A stretch of DNA of 6,028 nucleotides. It comes from Thermoplasmata archaeon (lineage in GTDB: Archaea; Thermoplasmatota; E2; DHVEG-1). The position numbers and the translations under genes were made by a program. The notes under the pieces were generated by a model. The model saw nothing but the letters and a program-made list of their open reading frames with translations, ran no database searches and had not been told where the DNA came from. The DNA is taken from the NCBI GenBank assembly GCA_030641605.1, contig DAOWHD010000003.1, forward strand, positions 1-6,028, written 5' to 3'. Of the stretch, positions 1 to 6,028 are shown piece by piece (the stretch's first letter is position 1; the number at the start of each line of letters is the position of its first letter).

Positions 1-1
1 A

Positions 2-37
2 ATCATAGTTGCAGATATTGCCCAAATGTGGCAATAA
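2..37 (+). CDS. possible 3' end of an upstream gene (partial)
   Basis: The frame starting at base 2 reads IIVADIAQMWQ and stops at TAA 35-37. It looks like an ordinary protein tail, and a pyrimidine-rich tract and a promoter-like box follow it, as expected at a gene boundary. Eleven residues are too few to identify a family. The frame starting at base 1 is also open, to TAA 70-72, but its Phe-rich end is the translated pyrimidine tract, so I prefer the shorter reading. Low confidence. Confidence 0.25.
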   Translation: MIVADIAQMWQ

Positions 38-42
38 ACTAT

Positions 43-60
43 ACCTCTTTCTTTTTCTAT
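43..60 (+). terminator. pyrimidine-rich tract, possible archaeal terminator
   Basis: An almost pure C/T run (cctctttctttttctat) lies just after the putative upstream stop codon and before the next promoter. Archaeal RNA polymerase commonly terminates at U-rich tracts without needing a hairpin. The placement fits; the tract is interrupted by C, so the call is tentative. Confidence 0.3.
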
Positions 61-67
61 AACCAAC

Positions 68-77
68 TTTAAAATAT
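68..77 (+). promoter_or_regulatory. TATA-like box for the phosphopantothenate synthetase-aspS unit
   Basis: The sequence tttaaaatat resembles the archaeal box A. Archaeal transcription usually begins about 25 bases downstream, which here falls around 97-101, next to the ATG at 102. There is no GGTGA-like ribosome binding site between the box and the ATG. The message is therefore probably leaderless or nearly so (inference). Confidence 0.5.
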
Positions 78-101
78 ACTGTAACAATTGCTTTTAGAAT
101 T

Positions 102-851
102 ATGGAAGAAGCACCAAAAAGTCATCCACGCTACTTCTCACTAAAAACTAGAGAGAAAATTTCAAATGCAATGAAAAAAGGCATTACTCATGAAACGGGC
201 TTGATTGCACATGGCCGAGGGGAGGCTTTCGATTATTTAATCGGCGAAAAAACAATACCTTATGCAGATGACGCAGAGAGAACCGCTGCTGCTGCTTTGC
301 TTATTGCCAAAAATCCTGTACTCTCAATAAATGGAAATGTTGTTGCCCTAAATCCCAGAGAATGTGTTAGTCTAGCAAAAGCAATTCCAGCAAAATTGGA
401 GGTTAATCTTTTTCATAGAACCAAAGAGCGCATAGATAAAATCGCAATGGAATTGAAAAAAAATGGTGCAAAAGAAATCTATGGAAAAAAAGCTGATGCA
501 AATATTCCTGGACTAAATCACGACAGAGGTTTATGCGACAGTGATGGGATTTTTTCTGCAGATGTTGTGCTTGTGCCACTTGAAGATGGAGACAGATGTC
601 AGGCATTAAGGAGTATGAATAAAACAGTTATTGCCATCGATCTAAACCCTCTTTCTAGGACTGCAAGAACTGCAAACATAACAATCGTTGATAACGTAAT
701 CAGAGCGATCCCAAATATAGAAAAATGGGTAAGAACTCTGAAAAATATGGATAAAGCAAATCTTGAAAAGAGAGTAGAATCTTGGAATAACAAAGAAATG
801 TTACAGGATGTACTATCCTTTGTTTCAAAAAGACTAAATTCAATGTTTTAA
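102..851 (+). CDS. 4-phosphopantoate--beta-alanine ligase (archaeal phosphopantothenate synthetase)
   Basis: This cytosolic enzyme joins 4-phosphopantoate to beta-alanine using ATP, giving 4'-phosphopantothenate. It is the archaeal route to coenzyme A, replacing bacterial PanC plus pantothenate kinase. The 249-residue length is normal for the family (COG1701/DUF137). Conserved blocks run in family order: PKSHPRYFSL at residues 5-14, GLIAHGRGEAFDYL at 33-46, SINGN at 75-79, EVNLFHRT at 100-107, VPLEDGDR at 158-165, DLNPLSRTA at 180-188 and IVDNVIRA at 195-202. ATG 102 is chosen because the family begins only a few residues before the KSHPRY block, and because the TATA-like box places the transcript start beside it. 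AspS follows after 13 nt, so the two are probably co-transcribed. The usual pathway partner, pantoate kinase, is not visible in the window; the gene ending at 37 is too short to tell. The family assignment is firm. Confidence 0.94.
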   Translation: MEEAPKSHPRYFSLKTREKISNAMKKGITHETGLIAHGRGEAFDYLIGEKTIPYADDAERTAAAALLIAKNPVLSINGNVVALNPRECVSLAKAIPAKLEVNLFHRTKERIDKIAMELKKNGAKEIYGKKADANIPGLNHDRGLCDSDGIFSADVVLVPLEDGDRCQALRSMNKTVIAIDLNPLSRTARTANITIVDNVIRAIPNIEKWVRTLKNMDKANLEKRVESWNNKEMLQDVLSFVSKRLNSMF

Positions 852-864
852 TTACAGGTGAAAT

Positions 865-2172
865 ATGGAAACATATAGAAGTCATTATTCATTAGAAGTC
901 ACAGAAGAAAATTATGGTAAAACTATAACCGTTGCTGGTTGGGTCGAAGACATTCGCAATATTGGTTCTATTGCGTTTATCATCCTTAGAGATAGAAAAG
1001 GAACCCTCCAGGTAACCGTCCTTAAAAAGAAGACCCCCGAGATTTTTGAAAAATTAGTTGCAATATCTCGTGAGTCAGTCATATCTGTTAAAGGTTTATG
1101 TAAAGAGAGTGACAAGGCTAGAAACGGTTATGAAATCATACCTCAGGAATTTGAAGTTTTGTCAGCTGCCGAAACTCCTTTACCGCTTGGTGTTGTAGAT
1201 AAGGTTGAATCAGAGCTTGATACTAGGTTAGATAATCGTTTTATTGATCTTAGGAAACAGGAGATTCAGGCAATTTTTAAAATTAGAACAGCCATTATCG
1301 CATCTGCTCATGACTACTTGAGATCTAAGAGTTTTATTGAAGTTCACACTCCAAATATCATCTCTAGTTCTTCAGAGGGTGGCACAGATGTCTTTAAGTT
1401 GGAGTATTTCGAAAAAGAGGCTTTTCTTGCCCAGTCCCCACAGTTGTATAAACAGATGTTGATGGCAACTGGACTTGACAGAGTGTATGAAATTGCATGG
1501 TATTTTAGAGCCGAGGAGCATAATACAAGGAAACATCTTAATGAATCGACTGCCGTTGATGTTGAAATGGCTTTTATAAAAAATGAAGAGGATGTCATGA
1601 AGATTCTTGAAAATCTTGTATACAATATGTGGAAAAGGGCAAGTGAATGTAAAGAAGAGTTTGGTGTTTTAGATAAGGAAATTACTTTGCCAAGTTTACC
1701 ATTTAAACGTGTCCCCTATGATAAGGTAATCAAAAAATTGAACGGAAAAGGCAGCAAAATAACATGGGGAGAAGATCTTGGAAGTGAAGATGAAAAGCTT
1801 CTTGGCAAAATAATGAAGGACGAAGGCCATGATTTTTATTTCATCACCAAGTACCCAATAGAAGCAAAGCCATTTTACACAATGCCAGAGGGAGAAAAGT
1901 ACTCACGTAGTTTTGACTTAGAATGTAAAGGCGTTGAACTTGCTTCAGGCAGTCAGCGTATCCACAATATAGAGATACTAAAAGGGAGGATAAAGGCTTG
2001 CAATCTTGATCCAAAAGACTTTGAATCTTATCTTAAAGGATTTCGTTATGGCATACCCCCGCATGGTGGTTTTGGATTTGGTATCGAACGGTTTTTGATG
2101 GAGTTGCTCGATATTAAAAATATTAGAGAGTGTATCCTTTTCCCAAGAGACAGAACCCGGTTGACACCTTAG
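865..2172 (+). CDS. aspS: archaeal-type aspartyl-tRNA synthetase (Asp or Asp/Asn specificity)
   Basis: This class IIb synthetase charges tRNA-Asp with aspartate in the cytosol. The 435 residues match the short archaeal/eukaryotic-type AspRS, without the bacterial GAD insertion. An N-terminal OB-fold anticodon-binding domain covers about residues 1-100 (GWVEDIRNIG at 25-34). Class II motif 1 includes EVHTPNI (159-165, Pro163), followed by SEGGTDVF (170-177) and QSPQLYKQ (190-197). Motif 2 is FRAEEHNTRKHLNE (214-227), and motif 3 is GFGFGIER (402-409, Arg409). The C-terminal end, FPRDRTRLTP, is typical. The start at 865 has an aggtg ribosome binding site at 856-860. The positions that separate discriminating from non-discriminating archaeal enzymes are unusual: Glu28 where Thermococcus has Trp26, and Arg86 where it has Lys85. 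Specificity cannot be read safely; if non-discriminating, the cell would need a GatCAB-type amidotransferase. The family call is very strong. Confidence 0.96.
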   Translation: METYRSHYSLEVTEENYGKTITVAGWVEDIRNIGSIAFIILRDRKGTLQVTVLKKKTPEIFEKLVAISRESVISVKGLCKESDKARNGYEIIPQEFEVLSAAETPLPLGVVDKVESELDTRLDNRFIDLRKQEIQAIFKIRTAIIASAHDYLRSKSFIEVHTPNIISSSSEGGTDVFKLEYFEKEAFLAQSPQLYKQMLMATGLDRVYEIAWYFRAEEHNTRKHLNESTAVDVEMAFIKNEEDVMKILENLVYNMWKRASECKEEFGVLDKEITLPSLPFKRVPYDKVIKKLNGKGSKITWGEDLGSEDEKLLGKIMKDEGHDFYFITKYPIEAKPFYTMPEGEKYSRSFDLECKGVELASGSQRIHNIEILKGRIKACNLDPKDFESYLKGFRYGIPPHGGFGFGIERFLMELLDIKNIRECILFPRDRTRLTP

Positions 2173-2324
2173 TATCCTTGGAAATACTTCAATGTGTAAA
2201 GCCTAGTAATGCAATGTTATTGGCATGATTAATGTATTAAATCAGTGTAATGCTCGACAAATAACGATATTTTATAAGACAAATTTAATAAATATGGTCA
2301 TCTTATCTCCGATTTCCACAATAC

Positions 2325-2333
2325 TTTAAATAT
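2325..2333 (+). promoter_or_regulatory. TATA-like box upstream of the LuxE-like ligase operon
   Basis: The sequence tttaaatat matches the archaeal box A pattern. A start about 25 bases downstream would fall near 2350-2358, inside the left arm or loop of the inverted repeat, so a DNA-binding regulator on that palindrome would block initiation. An alternative box around 2283-2293 would instead put the whole palindrome into the 5' leader. The choice between them is not decidable here. Confidence 0.45.
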
Positions 2334-2342
2334 GGAGTAACT

Positions 2343-2381
2343 TTACAGTTAACAACCCCGATGCACTGTTGTTAAGTGTAA
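2343..2381 (+). promoter_or_regulatory. 14-nt inverted repeat (operator or leader hairpin)
   Basis: The left arm 2343-2356 (ttacagttaacaac) pairs with the right arm 2368-2381 (gttgttaagtgtaa) at 13 of 14 positions, with one central G-G mismatch and an 11-nt loop. The right arm ends directly against the ribosome binding site gaggtga at 2382-2388, nine bases before ATG 2398. No U-tract follows, so it is not a typical terminator. It could be a repressor operator overlapping the transcription start, or an RNA hairpin that affects access to the ribosome binding site. The repeat is seen directly; the role is inferred. Confidence 0.6.
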
Positions 2382-2918
2382 GAGGTGAAATAAGATAATG
2401 GAAAATCTAAACGATGGGGTTATATGGAAAAGAAACAACGAATTATTCGGCCGACCCCACGAACAATGGACAGCCGTAGATGAAATGATTTATGGACTGC
2501 CAAACTATTTCAACAATGATCCGGAAAAAATGGAAAAGATGCGTTTTAAAGCAATCAAAGAATCACTCCAGCATCATTATGAAAAAAGTCGTTTTTACAA
2601 TCAACTGTGTAAAGAATATGATTTATCTCCAGATGATATAAAAAACACGAAGGATTTAGAAAAAATCCCAATGCTTCCTGATACTTTCTTTAAGGAATAT
2701 CCATCAGAAAAACCCAAAGAAGTTTTTGAATGGCTCGCCAAAATCTCGACAGTAAATCTAGGCAGTTACAATTATCGAGGAAAAGATTTGCAAGGATTTT
2801 TAAGGTGGGCAGAAGAAAGAATGGAAGGACTTGTCAATCATTCCTCTGGGACAACTGGTCACTACAGCTTTATGTTTAGAGATAAGATAACCTTCCAACG
2901 TTTTTATTTTGCAGTTGT

Positions 2919-2928
2919 AAAAACTTAG
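2919..2928 (+). other. frameshift site 1: A5 run followed by TAG
   Basis: The upstream frame reads GTA AAA ACT TAG and stops at 2926-2928. Skipping one base of the five-A run (2919-2923) gives GTA AAA CTT AGT ATT CCT, which continues as VKLSIP straight into the conserved middle of the protein. A one-base A insertion in a homopolymer, real or from sequencing, is the simplest explanation. A lysine tRNA could also re-pair in the +1 frame on this run. Confidence 0.7.
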
Positions 2929-3538
2929 TATTCCTGCATCATTAGAAGATGATCCTCATTATGTTTACCCAGGCTCTCCAAACACATTTCTCACTATTGG
3001 AAAATGGCTTGGTGAGGGAGCCAAAGTATTCAGTGAATCAAAACGACATTTTCTCACTGAGCGTGAAATTACAATGTCCATAGCCCGGCTTATGTCTACG
3101 GGACATGCCAGAAGTTTCAAGGAAAAACTTATGCTGAAAACATTAAAAAAAGCGATGATGAAAGGCGAAGAAAAGATGATAACTCTTCTAGGAGAACTGG
3201 ATAGAAAGAAAGAACAGTCGGTAATTATCACTCCCCCATTTCAACTCTATAGTATAATGCTTAAAATGAAGGAGAAAGGAATACATCTCAATCTTGGTGA
3301 AAGCGATAGTGTTGTCTTCACTGGCGGAGGATGGAAAATCTTTGAAAATAGAAAGGTCCCCCTATCGGAGTTTGCAAAAATGGTGGAAGATACTTTAGGA
3401 GTATCTTCAAAATACTACGTAGATATCTATGGAATGTCTGAAATGAATGGACTCGGCATCTCATGTGAAGGGGGCTATAAACATCTACATCCTTGGATAC
3501 ATCCAATGGTTCTAGATGACAATCAAGGAATTATTGGC

Positions 3539-3546
3539 TATATGAT
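3539..3546 (+). other. frameshift site 2: tatat repeat
   Basis: The middle frame reads GGC TAT ATG ATG AGT and ends at TAA 3602-3604 with a poor C-terminus. Moving back one base (or dropping two) at tatat 3539-3543 gives GAT GAG TGG GGA AGA TTT GCA TTC, that is DEWGRFAF. This leads into DPVANSYPGY and ITGD, the expected family end. A one-base loss or a dinucleotide gain in the small TA repeat would explain it. Confidence 0.68.
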
Positions 3547-3770
3547 GAGTGGGGAAGATTTGCATTCCATGATCCTGTTGCAAACAGTTATCCAGGATAC
3601 ATAATAACCGGTGACCGAGTGAAACTCTTAAAGGAATGCCCCGTTTGTGGAAAAACCGGGCCTGTACTAGAATCTGATATTACCAGGATGACTGGTGCCG
3701 AAGCCAAAGGATGTGCAAATCTAATGAGAGGACTTATGGCAGAACGATTCAAGGATGCTGAGAAAAAGGA

Positions 3771-3776
3771 AAGGAG
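3771..3776 (+). promoter_or_regulatory. ribosome binding site choosing ATG 3782
   Basis: The sequence aaggag lies five bases before ATG 3782 and within the last codons of the ligase gene, whose stop is at 3778-3780. An in-frame upstream ATG at 3755 exists but has no comparable site and would overlap the ligase by 26 bases, so 3782 is preferred. The one-base gap suggests translational coupling between the two genes. Confidence 0.7.
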
Positions 3777-3781
3777 TTAGA

Positions 3782-4756
3782 ATGGGTACACTCAAAGAGT
3801 GGAAGGACAAAGGGTACTTCTTTGATCTTAACTGGGTGAAAACAATTGGAGGGACACTGCCTTCACTGTTTTTCCTTGCACTTCGTCATCCATTACTAGT
3901 AATCAATGCAAACAAAGGCTGCCCAGATGGCCCTCAAAACTTACGTCCAAAAAAACTCCCTTACGAAATCCCAAAGTTCACAGAAGATATGAAGTATTGC
4001 AATTCTAGCGAAAGATATCTCAGACCCACATTTTTGTGCGATCCTCTTGATCCAGACATAATTGCTATGGCAAATAAACTAGGGGCGTATGAAAAGCCAG
4101 ATTGGGATTATGCTGAAGGGGTCTTTAAGTTTGTGAATGGAAATGTACGCATCGATTTTTCCCCACCGAAAACTGCAGGAGAATGTCTTAGATGGGGAAA
4201 TGGAACCTGCATAGACAAACTGAGTTTATTTAATGCCCTCTGTAGGGCAGGAGGTGTCAAAGCACGTTACAGATTGTATAGTCCACAGGGAGTAGAAGCT
4301 CTTTACAATCTATATATGGCAGCAGATCCTCTTATACAGAAGTGGGTGGATAGTCTCAATTTTTTTGTTCTTCATGGAAGTGGAGAAGCATACATAGATG
4401 GAAAGTGGGTTGTCAGTGATGTTTCTGCAGATTTCTATCATGCCCATCCAAACAATATTCCGATTCCTCATTTTGGTGAGAACCCGGCAGATCTTTGGAT
4501 AAAACCCGCTAAAGGCATCTGGCAACCAGAGGGAATTCCAATAGGATTTAAATTTCTAGCAAGCTTACCTTTTTTGATGTTTCGAGGAACAGGACGAGCC
4601 ATCAATAAAAATATACTGGAGAACTACGAAGAAGGAAAGAAAATTCTCGAAACAATCGATTTAGATGAATACGACAAAAAAGTACGTAAAACATACAAGC
4701 CTCACTGGCACGATTCTGCAAGAAAGGCAAGTAAAGTCCTTGATAGTATGAAGTAG
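3782..4756 (+). CDS. transglutaminase-like (papain-fold) cysteine protein
   Basis: The 324-residue protein has the core of a transglutaminase-like domain. The helix block GTCIDKLSLFNALCRAGG (141-158) contains the likely nucleophile Cys143. It is followed by LHGSGEAYIDGKWVVSD, with His198 and Asp213, giving the expected Cys-His-Asp triad in order and spacing. Members can act as transglutaminases, peptidases, N-glycanases or acyltransferases, so the reaction is open. The roughly 130 N-terminal and 110 C-terminal residues are not recognised. They include hydrophobic stretches at 22-40 and 253-268 that could contact a membrane, but no classical signal peptide is visible, so I expect a cytosolic or membrane-associated protein. 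It starts one base after the LuxE-like ligase and is probably translated from the same message. A joint role in moving an activated acyl group is inference. The fold is clear, the function unknown. Confidence 0.8.
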   Translation: MGTLKEWKDKGYFFDLNWVKTIGGTLPSLFFLALRHPLLVINANKGCPDGPQNLRPKKLPYEIPKFTEDMKYCNSSERYLRPTFLCDPLDPDIIAMANKLGAYEKPDWDYAEGVFKFVNGNVRIDFSPPKTAGECLRWGNGTCIDKLSLFNALCRAGGVKARYRLYSPQGVEALYNLYMAADPLIQKWVDSLNFFVLHGSGEAYIDGKWVVSDVSADFYHAHPNNIPIPHFGENPADLWIKPAKGIWQPEGIPIGFKFLASLPFLMFRGTGRAINKNILENYEEGKKILETIDLDEYDKKVRKTYKPHWHDSARKASKVLDSMK

Positions 4757-4800
4757 ACATTGACTTGCCGATCCAATGAAAAATAGCTACATAACACAAA

Positions 4801-4810
4801 ATATTTTAAA
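4801..4810 (+). promoter_or_regulatory. candidate TATA-like box for the phosphofructokinase gene
   Basis: The run atattttaaa lies in the 119-nt gap after the transglutaminase-like gene. A start about 25 bases downstream, near 4832, would leave a leader of roughly 45 nt that includes the ribosome binding site aggtgga at 4866-4872. A second AT-rich stretch (atatactatt, about 4842-4851) would start transcription too close to that site. Two copies of gtgaga (4815-4820 and 4832-4837) lie in this region, significance unknown. Confidence 0.35.
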
Positions 4811-4875
4811 GAGAGTGAGACATTAGCATCGGTGAGATGGAGATATACTATTCAATTCTATAGAAAGGTGGATTT

Positions 4876-5988
4876 ATGAGGAAAATAGGTGTTTTGACAG
4901 GAGGCGGAGATTGCCCAGGTTTGAATGCTGTGATAAGAGCAGTTGTAAGAGCTTCAATACAGTATGACTGGGAGATTATTGGCATAAAAAATGGGTGGAA
5001 AGGACTGATAGATGGAGAAATAGTATTACTTACAGATTACGCCGTTTCCGGCATCCTTCCAAAGGGCGGAACCATTATCGGAACTTCACGTACTAATCCG
5101 TTTAAAAAACCAGAAGATGTGCAGAAAGTCGAAGAGAATATTAGAAGATTCGGAATCGATGCTCTTGTTGCGATAGGTGGAGATGACACATTAGGAGTTG
5201 CATTAAAACTACATCAAAGAGGAATACCCATAATTGGTATTCCAAAAACAATAGATAACGATCTTTCAGGCACTGATTACACATTTGGATTTGATACTGC
5301 GATTTCTATTGTAACAGAGGCAATAGATAGATTGCATACAACCGCCGAGTCACATCACAGAGTAATTGTTGTGGAGGTAATGGGGAGACATGCTGGTTGG
5401 ATCGCTACAGTTGCAGGTATCGCTGGTGGAGCCGATGAAATATTGATTCCTGAAATAGCTTTTGATATTGAAGAAGTGTGCAAGAATCTTAGAGCGCGGC
5501 GTGAAAGAGGGAAAAAATTCAGTATAGTTATAGCAGCAGAAGGAGCAAAACCGATTGGAGACGGAATGGTAGTGACACAATCCGATGAAAAAGATGAATT
5601 TGGTCATGTAAGACTTGGTGGAATCGGACATTATTTAGCAATAGAAATTGAAAAAAGAATGAATGTAGAAACAAGAGTCACTATTTTAGGACATGTACAA
5701 CGAGGGGGTACGCCTACTGCTCATGACCGTGTACTTGCAACAAGGTTTGGTGTTGCAGCTGTTCAACTAGTAAAAAATGGCGATTTTGGGAAAATGGTGG
5801 CCTTACAAGGCGATAGAATCGTACCGGTCACACTTGAAGAAGCAGTCTCTAAATCCAAGACGGTTAATATGGAGTTATACAATATTGCAAAAATCTTCTT
5901 TGGAAAAGGAAAGGTTAACAACTTCACTGGCCATACTGATGAGCAAAAGTATTCTCAAGTGTATTCAACATATGATGAAAAAACATAA
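4876..5988 (+). CDS. pfkA: 6-phosphofructokinase, PfkA fold, PPi-dependent type predicted
   Basis: This cytosolic glycolytic enzyme phosphorylates fructose 6-phosphate to fructose 1,6-bisphosphate. The residues visible predict pyrophosphate rather than ATP as phosphoryl donor, which would make the step reversible. Numbering nearly follows E. coli PfkA: GGGDCPGLNAVIR at 9-21, GTSRTNPF at 69-76, GGDDTLG at 101-107, PKTIDND at 123-129 (catalytic Asp127), MGRHAGW at 169-175, AEGA at 221-224 (Glu222) and GHVQRGG at 272-278 (His273, Arg276). Asp104 and Lys124 replace the Gly104 and Gly124 of ATP enzymes; this pair marks PPi-dependent members, including the mixed-substrate group III branch. The 370 residues exceed E. 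coli PfkA by about 50, in the mid-region and an ordinary hydrophilic tail. Start ATG 4876 has aggtgga at 4866-4872. It appears to be a separate transcription unit. Family certain; donor strongly suggested but unproven. Confidence 0.95.
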   Translation: MRKIGVLTGGGDCPGLNAVIRAVVRASIQYDWEIIGIKNGWKGLIDGEIVLLTDYAVSGILPKGGTIIGTSRTNPFKKPEDVQKVEENIRRFGIDALVAIGGDDTLGVALKLHQRGIPIIGIPKTIDNDLSGTDYTFGFDTAISIVTEAIDRLHTTAESHHRVIVVEVMGRHAGWIATVAGIAGGADEILIPEIAFDIEEVCKNLRARRERGKKFSIVIAAEGAKPIGDGMVVTQSDEKDEFGHVRLGGIGHYLAIEIEKRMNVETRVTILGHVQRGGTPTAHDRVLATRFGVAAVQLVKNGDFGKMVALQGDRIVPVTLEEAVSKSKTVNMELYNIAKIFFGKGKVNNFTGHTDEQKYSQVYSTYDEKT

Positions 5989-6028
5989 TCTGTTGTCGCC
6001 ATTGCATTGTCATAAATTAAATGTCATT

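Larger units (their letters stand above)
2173..2397. other. 225-nt intergenic region with promoter and palindrome
   Basis: This AT-rich gap separates the housekeeping unit from the ligase operon. I find no tRNA-like fold and no convincing gene. Directly after aspS there is only a weak, bulged hairpin (about 2210-2225) without a following U-tract. The right half contains AT-rich box A candidates at about 2270-2275, 2283-2293 and, best placed, 2325-2333. It also contains the long inverted repeat and ribosome binding site described separately. Confidence 0.6.
2398..3780 (+). pseudogene. LuxE-like acyl-protein synthetase / adenylate-forming ligase, two frameshifts
   Basis: Members of this family activate a carboxylic (often fatty) acid as an acyl-adenylate and, in LuxE, pass it to a protein cysteine. 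Three collinear frames make one protein of about 460 residues. The first runs from ATG 2398 to TAG 2926-2928. The second is open from 2921 to TAA 3602-3604, and the third runs from about 3541 to TAG 3778-3780. Motifs in order: HSSGTTG (residues 148-154; phosphate-binding A3-like loop), VFTGGGW (3314-3334), YGMSEMN (3428-3448; A5-like), then in the third frame WGRFAF, DPVANSYPGY, ITGD (3604-3615; A7-like) and CPVC (3637-3648). Ribosome binding site gaggtga at 2382-2388 supports the start. No other stops interrupt the reconstructed reading, so damage is recent, a sequencing artefact, or bypassed by frameshifting. It heads a two-gene unit with the transglutaminase-like gene. The native substrate is unknown; phenylacetate-CoA-ligase-like activity is an alternative. 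Confidence 0.82.

Noticed and set aside
1344..1625. Minus-strand ORF of 93 codons inside aspS, and a similar one at 5350-5631
   Set aside because: Antisense shadows of strongly conserved genes with no family resemblance in their translations.
2210..2225. Small hairpin tgcaat-gtt-attggca after aspS
   Set aside because: Short stem with a bulge and no U-tract; it may be chance, so I do not call a terminator.
2225..2329. A 34-codon ORF (ATG 2225 to TAA 2327-2329) in the intergenic gap
   Set aside because: No ribosome binding site, composition typical of translated AT-rich spacer, and its end overlaps the best TATA-like box.
3074..3604. The middle segment as a separate gene starting at ATG 3074
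   Set aside because: Its frame is open from 2921 with family-like sequence, no good ribosome binding site precedes 3074, and it contains only the central part of the ligase family.
3755..3781. ATG 3755 as the start of the transglutaminase-like protein
   Set aside because: The extra nine residues are basic translation of the ligase tail in another frame; aaggag at 3771-3776 favours ATG 3782.
4758..4778. Inverted repeat cattg/caatg right after the transglutaminase-like gene
   Set aside because: Only five base pairs with an 11-nt loop and no U-tract; not a credible terminator.
4815..4837. Two gtgaga copies 17 bases apart before the phosphofructokinase gene
   Set aside because: Six-base repeats are expected by chance in a region of this size and composition; noted only.
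5989..6028. Last 40 bases after the phosphofructokinase gene
   Set aside because: I see no gene start, hairpin or U-tract here; too short to interpret.

Overview
The window reads as AT-rich archaeal chromosome, probably euryarchaeal. Three things support this: an archaea-specific 4-phosphopantoate--beta-alanine ligase, an archaeal-type aspartyl-tRNA synthetase, and TATA-like boxes with GGTGA-type ribosome binding sites. I cannot place the genus. A Thermoplasmata-like or methanogen-related lineage is only an impression from the AspRS sequence. All recognised genes are on the + strand.

Layout. Bases 1-101 hold what may be the last codons of an upstream gene (stop at 35-37), a pyrimidine-rich tract that could end its transcript, and a TATA-like box so close to the next ATG that the message is probably leaderless. 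Bases 102-2172 are a two-gene housekeeping unit, coenzyme A biosynthesis (phosphopantothenate synthetase) and aspS, separated by 13 nt. Bases 2173-2397 are a 225-nt gap without a convincing gene. It carries a TATA-like box and a striking 14-nt inverted repeat directly before the ribosome binding site of the next gene.

Bases 2398-4756 hold the accessory part: a LuxE-like acyl-protein synthetase/adenylate-forming ligase whose reading frame is broken twice (about 2919-2925 and about 3539-3544), then, one base after its stop, an intact transglutaminase-fold protein with a visible Cys-His-Asp triad. The two look like an operon. The ligase could activate an acyl group as an acyl-adenylate and the Cys enzyme could accept or transfer it, but that is inference; no substrate can be read from the sequence. 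Bases 4876-5988 are a phosphofructokinase of the bacterial PfkA fold with both residues (Asp104 and Lys124, E. coli numbering) that mark pyrophosphate-dependent enzymes. It has its own upstream region.

The points most worth checking are the doubly frameshifted but otherwise undecayed ligase, the palindrome in front of it, the ligase/transglutaminase pair itself, the PPi-type phosphofructokinase in an archaeal background, and the unusual specificity residues in AspRS.
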